Made by a program: the position numbers and the translations under genes
Assembly (NCBI GenBank): GCA_963837335.1
Contig: CAWINS010000026.1
Span: 57,938-121,937 of the forward strand
DNA: 64,000 nucleotides
Reading direction: 5' to 3'
Origin: RYN-230 sp963837335
Lineage (GTDB): Bacteria > Actinomycetota > Actinomycetes > Streptosporangiales > Streptosporangiaceae
Notes under the pieces: model-generated
What the model saw: the letters and a program-made list of their open reading frames with translations, nothing else
Database searches by the model: none
What the model was told of the DNA's origin: nothing
Shown here: positions 42,763 through 50,303 of the stretch, piece by piece
Numbering within the stretch: position 1 is the stretch's first letter
Layout of the letters: each line of letters starts with the position of its first letter

Positions 42763-43889
42763 CCACCGGCCCGCTGGGCAGCAACCGGCTGTCGCTCAAT
42801 CAGGCCACGGTGAAGCACCTGGACCTGGCGCAGAGCGTGGACCTGTGCGTCCGGCACCAGATTCCCGCCATCGGGCTGTGGCGCGACCGGGTGGCCGAGG
42901 CCGGCCTGCGCCGGTCGGCGGCCACGGTCCGGGCCGCGGGCCTGCACGTGTCCAGCCTCTGCCGGGGCGGCTTCTTCACCCACCCGGACGGCCCGGCCCG
43001 GGCCAGTGCCCTGGCGGACAACCGCCGGGCCATCGCCGAGGCCGCCGAGCTGGGGGCGGACACCCTGGTCCTCGTCCCGGGCGGGCTGCCATCCGGCAGC
43101 CGGGATCTCGCCCTGGCCCGGCGCATGGTCGCCGATGCGATCGCCGACCTGGTCCCGACCGCGCAGCGGCTGGGAGTGCGGCTGGGCATCGAGCCCATGC
43201 ATCCGATGTTCTGCGCCGACCGCGGAGTCGTGTCCAGGCTGGGCGACGCACTTGACCTGGCCTTTCAGTTCCCGGCCGAGGCGGTCGGCGTGGTCGTGGA
43301 CACCTACCACGTCTGGTGGGACCCGCAGCTGGAGGCGCAGATCGACCGGGCTCGCGGCCGTATCGTCAGCGTCCAGCTGTGCGACTGGGTGGTGCCGCTT
43401 CCCGCGGACACGCTGCTGGGCCGGGGCCATCTCGGCGATGGCGTGATCGACTTCCCGCCGGTGGTGGCGGGGCTGCTGGCCGCGGGGTACACGGGGTTCG
43501 TGGAGATCGAGATCTTCAACCAGGAGGTCTGGGACGCCCCCGCGGACCAGACCGCCGCCACGATCCGGCAGCGCTTCGCCGAGGTTGCTGGGCTGACCCG
43601 CCACCCGCGCCACCCACGCACGCCACTCCGCGCCACCCACGGCGCGGAGCGGCCTGGACCTAGAACGCCGGGGCCTCGGAGTACACGCCCCACTCCTGGC
43701 GCAGCGCGTCGCAGATCTCGCCCAGGGTGGCCTCGGCCCGCGCCGCGGCCAGCATCGGCGGGATCATGTTCTGGCCGGACCGGGCCGCCGCCAGCATCGC
43801 GGCCAGGGCCGAGTCGACGGCTGCCTGGTCGCGGCCGGTGCGGCGGCGGGCCAGGTCCGCCACCTGGTCGCGCTCCACCTCGTGACTGA
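42759..43889 (+). CDS. Sugar phosphate isomerase/epimerase-like TIM barrel, with spurious-looking C-terminal extension
   Basis: The family region covers residues 1-278: LSLNQATVKHLDLAQSVDLC, GLHVSSLCRGGFF, GIEPMHPMFCADRGVVSRLG (metal Glu), GVVVDTYHVWWDP (metal Asp/His), QLCDWVVPLPADTLLGRGHL and FVEIEIFNQEVWD. It overlaps DUF993 by 4 nt (GTGA). In this frame no stop comes until 43889, so about 95 extra Arg/Pro-rich residues are read from the antisense of the mutase gene. A TGA at 43594-43596 lies in the next frame, right where the domain ends and before a hairpin, so another one-base error near 43560-43590 is likely. Confidence 0.8.
   Translation: MTTGPLGSNRLSLNQATVKHLDLAQSVDLCVRHQIPAIGLWRDRVAEAGLRRSAATVRAAGLHVSSLCRGGFFTHPDGPARASALADNRRAIAEAAELGADTLVLVPGGLPSGSRDLALARRMVADAIADLVPTAQRLGVRLGIEPMHPMFCADRGVVSRLGDALDLAFQFPAEAVGVVVDTYHVWWDPQLEAQIDRARGRIVSVQLCDWVVPLPADTLLGRGHLGDGVIDFPPVVAGLLAAGYTGFVEIEIFNQEVWDAPADQTAATIRQRFAEVAGLTRHPRHPRTPLRATHGAERPGPRTPGPRSTRPTPGAARRRSRPGWPRPAPRPASAGSCSGRTGPPPASRPGPSRRLPGRGRCGGGPGPPPGRAPPRD
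43626..43649. terminator. Hairpin between the sugar operon and the mutase gene
   Basis: CTCCGCGCC (43626-43634) and GGCGCGGAG (43641-43649) form a perfect 9-bp stem with a 6-nt loop between convergent genes. Its position argues that the isomerase gene ends before 43626. Confidence 0.6.
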
Positions 43890-45384
43890 CCCGGAGGATC
43901 TCAACCGGCGTGCCGACCGTGGCGGTGTGGCAGTTCACCCCGACGACTTTCTTCTCGCCCTGCTCGACCTTCTGCTGATACACGAACGCCGCCTCGGCGA
44001 TCTCGGCCATGAACCACCCGTCCTCGATCCCGCGGAGGATCCCGCCGGTCATGGATCCGTCGGGGCTCATCGCCTTGATCCGGCTGAAGATGGCCTCGGC
44101 CTCGGCCTCCAGCCGGTCGGTCAGCGCCTCCAGGTACCAGGAGCCGCCCAGCGGGTCGGCCACGCTGGCCACTCCCGTCTCTTCCATGATCACTTGCTGG
44201 GTCCGCACCGCGATCTCCGCGGCCCGCTCGCTCGGCAGGGCCAGCACCTCGTCCAGGGCATTGGTGTGCAGCGAATTGGTGCCGCCGAGGACGGCGGCCA
44301 GCGCCTCGATGGCGGTACGTACCACGTTGTTGTCGGGCTGCTGCGCGGTGAGCGAGACCCCCGCGGTCTGGGTGTGGAACCGCAGCCACTGGGCGCGTGG
44401 TTCGGTTGCCCCGTAGCTGTCGCGCAGCCACCGGGCCCAGATCCGCCGGGCCGCGCGGAACTTGGCGATCTCCTCGAAGAAGTCGATGTGCGCGTCGAAG
44501 AAGAACGACAGCCCGGGAGCGAACGAGTTGATGTCCAGCCCGCGGGCCAGCCCGAGTTCCACGTACCCGAAGCCGTCGGCCAGGGTGAACGCGAGTTCCT
44601 GCCCGGCCGTGCTGCCGGCCTCGCGGATGTGGTACCCGGACACCGAAAGCGGCTTGTAGGCCGGGATCTCCCGGGCGCAGAACTCCATCAGGTCGCCGAT
44701 CAGGCGCAGGTGCGGCTCCGGCGGGAAGAGCCATTCCTTCTGCGCGATGTACTCCTTGAAGATATCCGTCTGCAGGGTCCCATCCAGGGCGGCCAGGTCG
44801 GCGCCCTGCCGCTGGGCGGCGGCCAGGTACATGCAGAAGACCGGGACCGCCGGGCCGCTGATCGTCATCGACGTGGTCACGTCGGCCAGCGGGATCCCGG
44901 CGAACAGCGCATCCATGTCCGCGGCGGAGTCGATGGCCACCCCGCAGTGGCCGACCTCGCCGAGTGAGCGCGGGTCGTCGGAGTCCCGTCCCATCAGGGT
45001 GGGCATGTCGAAGGCCACCGACAGCCCGGTGCCCCCCGCGCCCAGCAGCATCTTGTACCGCTCGTTGGTCTGCCGGGCGTTGCCGAACCCGGAGAACTGG
45101 CGGATCGTCCAGGCCCGGCCGCGGTACCCGGACGGGTAGAGGCCGCGGGTGAACGGGTACTCCCCGGGCCAGCCGATCCGGTCGAAGCCCGGCACCACGG
45201 CCCCCTCCGGCGGCCCGTACACCGGCTCCACGTCCAGGCCGGACAGGGTAGAAAAGTCGGCCGGGCGGATCCTGGAGCCAGCGAACCGGCGTTGCCACCG
45301 CTGCCGCCCCGCCTCCAGCGACCCCGTGTCGGCAGACTCCACCTCGGCCGACTCCGGCTGAGGTGACGCTGCGTGCGTGTCCAT
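43660..45384 (-). CDS. Acyl-CoA mutase large subunit (methylmalonyl-/isobutyryl-CoA mutase family)
   Basis: A 574-residue substrate-binding subunit of a B12-dependent acyl-CoA mutase. WTIRQFSGFGNARQTNERYK, LSVAFDMPTLMGRDSDDPRS, TSMTISGPAVPVFCMYLAAA and HTQTAGVSLTAQQPDNNVVR are family signatures. MPTLMGRDSDDPRS resembles the isobutyryl-CoA/2-hydroxyisobutyryl-type group rather than classical methylmalonyl-CoA mutase, but the exact substrate is open. The B12-binding domain (DxHxxG) is absent, so a separate small subunit must be encoded elsewhere. ATG 45384 follows GAGGGGAAC. The chaperone gene meaB lies 5 kb away. Confidence 0.92.
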   Translation of the reverse strand: MDTHAASPQPESAEVESADTGSLEAGRQRWQRRFAGSRIRPADFSTLSGLDVEPVYGPPEGAVVPGFDRIGWPGEYPFTRGLYPSGYRGRAWTIRQFSGFGNARQTNERYKMLLGAGGTGLSVAFDMPTLMGRDSDDPRSLGEVGHCGVAIDSAADMDALFAGIPLADVTTSMTISGPAVPVFCMYLAAAQRQGADLAALDGTLQTDIFKEYIAQKEWLFPPEPHLRLIGDLMEFCAREIPAYKPLSVSGYHIREAGSTAGQELAFTLADGFGYVELGLARGLDINSFAPGLSFFFDAHIDFFEEIAKFRAARRIWARWLRDSYGATEPRAQWLRFHTQTAGVSLTAQQPDNNVVRTAIEALAAVLGGTNSLHTNALDEVLALPSERAAEIAVRTQQVIMEETGVASVADPLGGSWYLEALTDRLEAEAEAIFSRIKAMSPDGSMTGGILRGIEDGWFMAEIAEAAFVYQQKVEQGEKKVVGVNCHTATVGTPVEILRVSHEVERDQVADLARRRTGRDQAAVDSALAAMLAAARSGQNMIPPMLAAARAEATLGEICDALRQEWGVYSEAPAF

Positions 45385-45754
45385 GCCGTTCCCCTCGTGC
45401 AGACGTCGTGGTCCCGGGAAAATACTAGGACGTCCTACTATCTCGCCCCCACTGTACTCCCTCGCCACGCCCCCCACCCAGCCGCCGGCGGCCCGCGGCA
45501 CCCCACGGCTGAGGGCCGGCTGAAAACTGCCCTAATTCATCCCAACCGCACGGCACCCACCGCCGTCTCAGATAACGCAAGGGCGGTGCGGGGGCACGCC
45601 CTTGCGGTTCAGGTCCGCGCCGCCGTCACGAAGGTGTGGTAAATCTGTGCAATCCCTAGCCGTCAGCAGGCCGGCAGGCGCCTCCACGGGGGAGGCCCTG
45701 ACGCTGTCCGGGCCGTGGAGCGTGCCGGCGGGAACCACCACCCGAGGGGCTTCC
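45385..45754. other. Divergent intergenic region with a hairpin
   Basis: The 370-bp gap between the mutase and sigma factor genes. CGCAAGGGCG (45576-45585) and CGCCCTTGCG (45597-45606) form a perfect 10-bp hairpin with an 11-nt loop. In-frame GTG 45647 could be an earlier start of the sigma factor, so part of the gap may be coding. Confidence 0.45.
45422..45437 (-). promoter_or_regulatory. Palindrome and -10 box upstream of the mutase gene
   Basis: TAGGACGTCCTA (45426-45437) is a perfect 12-bp palindrome. On the minus strand TAGTAT (45427 to 45422) overlaps its edge and could be the -10 box, about 40 nt before the start codon. A TetR- or GntR-type repressor site is plausible; the regulator is unknown. 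Confidence 0.5.
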
Positions 45755-46249
45755 GTGGACAGGCTGCGCACCGGAGACCGGGCCGCGGCTGAGGAACTCT
45801 TCAATACGTGCTATCCACGCCTGGCCGGCTGGGTCCGGCGTCTCGTGGACGACGACGACACCGCGCACGAGATCGCGGCCGAGGCGTTCGCCCGCCTGCT
45901 CGGCCGCTGGTCCCGGCTGGAGAACCCGCAGAGCTACCTGTACATGATCGCCACGAACCTGGTCCGCGATCACTGGCGCAAGACCGGCCGGGAGCGCAAG
46001 GCACTGCAGGCCGTCCAGGCCGGGGTGCCGTCCGACCCGTCCTACCAGCCGGCCCAGGATGTCCATGTGAGAGAGCTGCTGCAGGCCCTGCCGGACCGGC
46101 TGCGCAGCCCATTCCTGCTGCACTACTACGCGGGCTTCCCGGTCCGCGAGGTGGCCACGCTGCTCGGCCGCCCGGAGGGAACCATCAAAGCCGACCTCTT
46201 CCAGGCCCGCGCCCGGCTGCGCGCGGCCCTCGGGGACACAGATGACTGA
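45755..46249 (+). CDS. ECF-type RNA polymerase sigma factor
   Basis: A 164-residue group IV sigma factor. Region 2 is RLRTGDRAAAEELFNTCYPR through AHEIAAEAFARLLGRW and ENPQSYLYMIATNLVRDHWR. Region 4 is LQALPDRLRSPFLLHYYAGF with the helix-turn-helix VREVATLLGRPEGTIKADLF. GTG 45755 is preceded by GAGGGG at a good distance; GTG 45647 in frame would add 36 poorly conserved-looking residues. The next gene overlaps by 8 nt, typical for a sigma factor and its regulator. Confidence 0.88.
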   Translation: MDRLRTGDRAAAEELFNTCYPRLAGWVRRLVDDDDTAHEIAAEAFARLLGRWSRLENPQSYLYMIATNLVRDHWRKTGRERKALQAVQAGVPSDPSYQPAQDVHVRELLQALPDRLRSPFLLHYYAGFPVREVATLLGRPEGTIKADLFQARARLRAALGDTDD

Positions 46250-47672
46250 CCCGCGCGACGACCTGGACACCTGGATGCACGCTCAGGTGCAGCCGCTCCC
46301 GCCGCCGCCCGGGACCTTCGAGCTGATCAGGAAGCGGGCCCGGCGCCGCAAAGCGACCCGGGCGGCAGCCGCCGCCGCGGGGGCCGCCGCGGTGATCGCG
46401 GTCATCGCGACCGTCCCGCGGCTGGTGATCACCCAGCTGAACGTCGGCCCGGGGCCGGCCTCCAGCGGCGCCGCCGCGGGGAACACCTCCTCGGCCAGCC
46501 CGTCCGCGCAGCATCACCCGTCCGCCACGCCGTCGACGGTCCCGTCGAGTTCATCGCCGTCCCCTGGGCTCCCCCCCGCCCCGGGCAACTTCCAGGCCAC
46601 TTCGGTGACCTTCGTCGGCGCCAACACCGGCTTCGTGCTCGGCCAGGCCGGCATCCCGGGCCAGTGCGGGCCGCCGCGCAAGTTCATCTGCACCTCCATC
46701 GCGGGCACCACGGACCATGGCGGCACCTGGCACGGCGTGATGGCCCCGGTCTCCGGCGCCCCCGCCGGGCCGGCCGGGGTAAGCCAGGTCCGCTTCTACA
46801 ACACCAGCGACGGCTGGGCCTTCGGCCCGCAGCTATGGGCCACCCACGACGGCGGCCAGCACTGGACCCAGATCGACACCCACGGGCTGCGGGTCACCGC
46901 ACTGGAGGCCGCGGGCCAGCGCGTCTTCGCGGTCTGGGCGCAGTGCTCCGGCACCGGCACGGACTTCGCGGCGGACTGCACCGCCTCGTCCCTGTACTCC
47001 GCCTCCCCCGGCAGCGACCAGTGGGCCGCGGTGCCGGGCGCGGGCCCGGGCTACAGCGTCAGCGGCACCGCGAACTCATCGGCGCTCGTGCTGAACGGCG
47101 GCCGCGGCTACCTGCTCACCCCGGACGGGACCCTGCTCAGCGGGCCGACCGGCAGCGCGGGCGGCTGGCAGCCGGCCGCCGGGACCGCCTCGCCCAGCGC
47201 GACTCCGCCCAGCGCGACTCCGCCCAGCCCGGCTCCCTGCCAGCCCGGCCCCGCGCAGGCAGGCGGCCAGCCGTCTGGCGCGCTGCTCGCCGCGACGACC
47301 ACCTCGGGGCTGGTGCTGGTGTGTACCAGCCCGGCCGCGGGCGCCACCCAGGCCAAGATGATCTACACCTCCAGTGACAACGGGCAGACCTGGCAGAAGG
47401 CGGGCCCGGCCTCCGCCGCGGGCACCGCGACCTCGGTGGCGGGCACCGACACGGGCACGATCGTCCTCGCGACCACGGCCGGGCTCCAGGTGTCCGCGGA
47501 CGGCGGGGCGTCCTGGGCCGCGGGCCGGGGCGCGCTCCCGTCCGGCGGGTTCAGTTACGTCGGGATGACCAGCGCGACGCAGGGCGTCGCGGTGCCGGCC
47601 GACGTCGCGCAGCACGCCGTCTGGTTCACCTTCGACGGCGGCCAGAGCTGGCACGCGTCCCCGATCCCCTGA
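46242..47672 (+). CDS. Membrane-anchored Asp-box (BNR) repeat protein, sigma-factor partner
   Basis: A 476-residue protein. About 40 cytoplasmic residues (MTDPRDDLDTWMHAQVQPLP) precede one transmembrane helix (AAAAAAGAAAVIAVIATV), then a Ser/Pro-rich linker and an extracellular domain with five Asp-box motifs of the S/TxDxGxxW type: TDHGGTW, THDGGQHW, SSDNGQTW, SADGGASW and TFDGGQSW. These mark a sialidase-like beta-propeller. Overlap with the sigma factor by 8 nt suggests co-regulation; the short N-terminus may act like an anti-sigma domain, though no zinc-finger motif is seen. Confidence 0.82.
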   Translation: MTDPRDDLDTWMHAQVQPLPPPPGTFELIRKRARRRKATRAAAAAAGAAAVIAVIATVPRLVITQLNVGPGPASSGAAAGNTSSASPSAQHHPSATPSTVPSSSSPSPGLPPAPGNFQATSVTFVGANTGFVLGQAGIPGQCGPPRKFICTSIAGTTDHGGTWHGVMAPVSGAPAGPAGVSQVRFYNTSDGWAFGPQLWATHDGGQHWTQIDTHGLRVTALEAAGQRVFAVWAQCSGTGTDFAADCTASSLYSASPGSDQWAAVPGAGPGYSVSGTANSSALVLNGGRGYLLTPDGTLLSGPTGSAGGWQPAAGTASPSATPPSATPPSPAPCQPGPAQAGGQPSGALLAATTTSGLVLVCTSPAAGATQAKMIYTSSDNGQTWQKAGPASAAGTATSVAGTDTGTIVLATTAGLQVSADGGASWAAGRGALPSGGFSYVGMTSATQGVAVPADVAQHAVWFTFDGGQSWHASPIP

Positions 47673-47674
47673 AA

Positions 47675-47730
47675 CCCCAAATCCCCGGTCCCTAAACCCA
47701 AAATCCCGGTCCCTAAACCCAAAATTCAAG
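47675..47730. repeat. Short tandem repeat after the Asp-box gene
   Basis: A unit CCCAAAATCCCGGTCCCTAAA occurs at 47675-47696 (22 nt, one extra C and one A fewer) and 47697-47717 (21 nt), with a third partial copy at 47718-47730. It fills the gap between convergent genes and is A-rich against the GC-rich background. Confidence 0.6.
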
Positions 47731-47766
47731 ATCCCGCAACGAAAACCGTCCCCCGCCGGCCCCTCC

Positions 47767-48291
47767 TCAGCCCGCCGGCGCCGGAGCGGCCACGAAATCA
47801 CCTGCCGCCACCCGCAGCCCGCGGAGCAGGTCGAAGACCTGCTCCCGCTGGGCCGGGTCGAACCCGCCCAGACCGAACTCGGCTCCCATCAGGTCCTCGG
47901 TGGCCTGGCTCACCACCTCGCGGCCGCGCGCGGTGATCTCGGCGAGCTTGCCCCGGCCGTCCTGGGGGTTGGGCCGCCGGACCACGAGGCCCTGCCCCTC
48001 CAGCCGGTCAATGGTGTTGGTGGCACTGGTCGGGTGCACCATCAGCCGCTCGCCGATGATCCGCATCGGCAGCGTTCCCCGGCGGCTGAAGCTGAGCAGG
48101 ACCAGGGCCTCGTACCGGGCGAAGGTCAGCCCGTAGGGCCGGAGCACGGCATCCAGCTCGGCCAGCAGGATCTGCTGCGCGCGCATGATGGAGGTGACGG
48201 CGGCCATCGCATCGGAGCGGCCGAATCGCTGCTCCCAGGTCTGGGCCGCCCGGGCGATCGGGTCGAAGGGCAGTTCCAGCGGCTTCGGCAC
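47767..48291 (-). CDS. MarR family transcriptional regulator
   Basis: A 174-residue winged-helix regulator: AQQILLAELDAVLRPYGLTF, RYEALVLLSFSRRGTLPMRI, HTH region GERLMVHPTSATNTIDRLEG and wing VVRRPNPQDGRGKLAEIT. TAGCGT then 6 nt then GTG 48291 fits a leaderless start; GTG 48297 is the alternative. It is divergent from the pseudo-ABC gene, whose promoter region carries a palindrome that could be its operator. Confidence 0.9.
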   Translation of the reverse strand: MPKPLELPFDPIARAAQTWEQRFGRSDAMAAVTSIMRAQQILLAELDAVLRPYGLTFARYEALVLLSFSRRGTLPMRIIGERLMVHPTSATNTIDRLEGQGLVVRRPNPQDGRGKLAEITARGREVVSQATEDLMGAEFGLGGFDPAQREQVFDLLRGLRVAAGDFVAAPAPAG

Positions 48292-48297
48292 AGGCAC

Positions 48298-48303
48298 ACG
48301 CTA
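48298..48303 (-). promoter_or_regulatory. -10 box TAGCGT for the MarR gene
   Basis: On the minus strand TAGCGT is followed by 6 nt and GTG 48291; leaderless pattern. Confidence 0.45.
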
Positions 48304-48438
48304 CCCGTGCACGCCGCCGGTTCCATCAGGGTGAGCAGGATTAGGTCAAAGTGACCCGGAATTGCCGGTGCGTTTCATGGTGCGGCTGGGGGGCCCGGCC
48401 GCCACCTGGGGCATGGCGTCTCATACCGAACCTAGTCC

Positions 48439-48487
48439 GTAACAACTAGTTACCTAGCGTGACACTCACCTACCCAAGAGTTATATT
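48439..48487 (+). promoter_or_regulatory. Promoter with adjacent palindrome before the pseudo-ABC gene
   Basis: GTAACAACTAGTTAC (48439-48453) is an inverted repeat with 5-bp arms. Five bases on, GTGACA (48459-48464), a 17-bp spacer and TATATT (48482-48487) make the best sigma70-like promoter in the window. The palindrome could bind the divergent MarR protein. The start codon is about 100 nt downstream. Confidence 0.6.
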
Positions 48488-48584
48488 GCCTGCTGGGGGA
48501 CGGTCTCTTTTGGGCGGCACGGTGTTAGCCGGACGGTGTTGGCGGTCCGGTGCTGGCCGGACTGTGGAGCGACGGGGGTGGCAC

Positions 48585-49352
48585 ATGCGGTCCAGCTACG
48601 GCACCACGGGGATGACCCCCGTGCTCGCCGCGGGCGTGGGTATCCGGCATGGCTGGACCTGGGTGCTGCGCGCGGCCAGCTTCCGTCTGGAGGTCCCGGA
48701 CGCCGGGCGCCCCGCGATCGGCATCGCCATTCCCCGGCAGATCGCCCGGGCCGCGGTCATCGACCTGCTGGGCGGGCTGGCCCGGCCGGCGTACGGCGAA
48801 CTGCGGGTGCTCGGCCAGGACCTGACCACCGCGCAAGGCCGGACCGCGGTGCGCCGTTACGTGGGGATCGCCCGGGTGTCCGCGCGGCCCCAGCCCGGCC
48901 GGCGCGTGCGCGGACTGGTCGGCCACGCGGCCAGGGTGGCCAACCTGCCGGGACGGGACTGCGAGGTGCTGGCCGCCGCCATCCTGGACCGGCTGGCCCT
49001 GACCCCGTGGGCGGACGTGCCGATGCGCGCCGCGCCCCCGGTGATCGCCCGCCGGGCCAAGCTCGCCGCCGCCGCCGTGCACGAGCCCGAACTGCTGCTG
49101 ATCGACGGCCTGCTCGACGGCCTCGGCCCGCGCGACACCGAGATCGTCGCGGCCAGCATCCGTGACCTCGGCCGGGACACGGCGATCGTGGCCATCGGCC
49201 GCGACCCGGCACCGCTCGCCATGGCCTGCGGCGAAGTGCTGACCCTCGCGGACGGGATCATCGTCCGGAATTTAGCCGCCCCTGCCGCCCCGCTCCAGGG
49301 CGTGCGCGCGAGCCGGGATGCGGCCGGGTCTGCCCTAGGCTGGACTAGGTGA
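48585..49352 (+). CDS. ABC-ATPase-like protein lacking all catalytic motifs
   Basis: A 255-residue protein with the overall pattern of an ABC ATPase: LLGGLARPAYGELRVLGQDL after the Walker A position and HEPELLLIDGLLDGLGPRD at Walker B. The Walker A loop itself reads IPRQIARAAV instead of GxxGxGKST, the Q-loop Gln is missing, the signature LSGGQ is replaced by APPVIARRAK, the Walker B Glu is Gly, and the H-loop His is gone (AIGRDPAPLAMAC). It has no transmembrane segment and no permease partner. ATP hydrolysis is therefore unlikely. ATG 48585 follows GGGGGTGG. The DUF2127 gene overlaps its stop. Confidence 0.75.
   Translation: MRSSYGTTGMTPVLAAGVGIRHGWTWVLRAASFRLEVPDAGRPAIGIAIPRQIARAAVIDLLGGLARPAYGELRVLGQDLTTAQGRTAVRRYVGIARVSARPQPGRRVRGLVGHAARVANLPGRDCEVLAAAILDRLALTPWADVPMRAAPPVIARRAKLAAAAVHEPELLLIDGLLDGLGPRDTEIVAASIRDLGRDTAIVAIGRDPAPLAMACGEVLTLADGIIVRNLAAPAAPLQGVRASRDAAGSALGWTR
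49336..49341 (+). promoter_or_regulatory. -10 box TAGGCT for the DUF2127 gene
   Basis: TAGGCT, 7 nt, GTG 49349. The box lies inside the last codons of the preceding gene, so DUF2127 may be expressed both by coupling and from its own leaderless transcript. Confidence 0.4.
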
Positions 49353-50303
49353 ACTGGAATCTGCTGACCTGTGCGTTCACGCACCATGTCAGCTACGCGC
49401 CAGTGGAACCCGAGGTCCGGGCCCGGCTGCGGACGGCCACCCCCTCTGGTGAGGCGTGGCAATGCCTGCGGTGCGCGACGTTCGTGCCCGGACCGCCGGC
49501 CGCGTCCGGTCCCCTGGCCGGCGGCTCCCCGGGTCCGCCGCGACGACGAGTTGCGCAGCGCACTGATCCTGCGTTTCTTCGCCGTGGAACGTTTCGTGCG
49601 CGCGATTATCTTCGGGTTCATCGCCTACGGCGTGTGGCGGTTCAAGTATTCGCGGTACACGATCCAGCGGGAGTTCAACCGTGAGTACCCGGAGGTCCGG
49701 GACCTGCTGCACGAACTGGGCTACAACGTCAACCGCTCCGGCCTGGTCGGCCTGATCCGGCACACGTTCACGCTGGACGAGCGCACGCTGACCTGGCTGG
49801 CTGTCGGCGCGGCCGCCTACGCGGCAGTGGTCGCCCTCGAAGCGGTCGCCCTGTGGGCACTCAAGCGCTGGGGTGAGTACTTCGCCATGGTGGCGACCTG
49901 CGCGGGCATCCCGTATGAGATCTACGAACTGGTGGCCAAGGTCACCGCGCTGCGGATGACCGCCTTCATCATTAACGTGGCCCTCGTCGTGTACCTGGTG
50001 CTGAGCAAGCGCCTGTTCGGGGCCCGGGGCGGGAAGAAGGCCTACGACGCGCGGCTGCGCAGCGAGTCGGTGATGCAGGCGGCCGTCGACGCCGCAGCGG
50101 CCGCCCGCGGCCAGCCGGACGACACCCCGGTACCGCTGGTGCCCGTGCCGGATGGCACCGCGTCCGGAGGCGCCGGGCCCGGCGAGGCAGGGACCGGTGG
50201 GTCAGGGACCGGCGGGTCAGCGGCCGGCCGTCCGGCCGCTGAGGGCGCCCGAGCCCACGCCGGGGGCACGAGGCCTGAGCCGCCGGGAAGGCCGGCCGGC
50301 TAG
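49349..50303 (+). pseudogene. DUF2127 membrane protein, frameshifted
   Basis: GTG 49349 reads NWNLLTCAFTHHVSYAPVEP and EAWQCLRCATFVPG, the Cys-containing N-terminus seen in actinobacterial DUF2127 proteins. After PLAGGS it shifts near the CCCC/GGG runs at 49527-49533. Another frame continues RRDDELRSALILRFFAVERF and the membrane part (IIFGFIAYGVWRF, GAAAYAAVVALEAVALWALK, AFIINVALVVYLVLSKRLFG). Removing one base gives 317 residues. The C-terminal 90 residues are Gly/Ala-rich. Its stop overlaps the meaB stop (CTAG), tail to tail. Function unknown. Confidence 0.8.

Noticed and set aside
47164..47233. Short CCCAGCGCGACTCCG-like repeats
   Set aside because: They encode the Ser/Pro/Thr-rich linker of the Asp-box protein, not a separate element.
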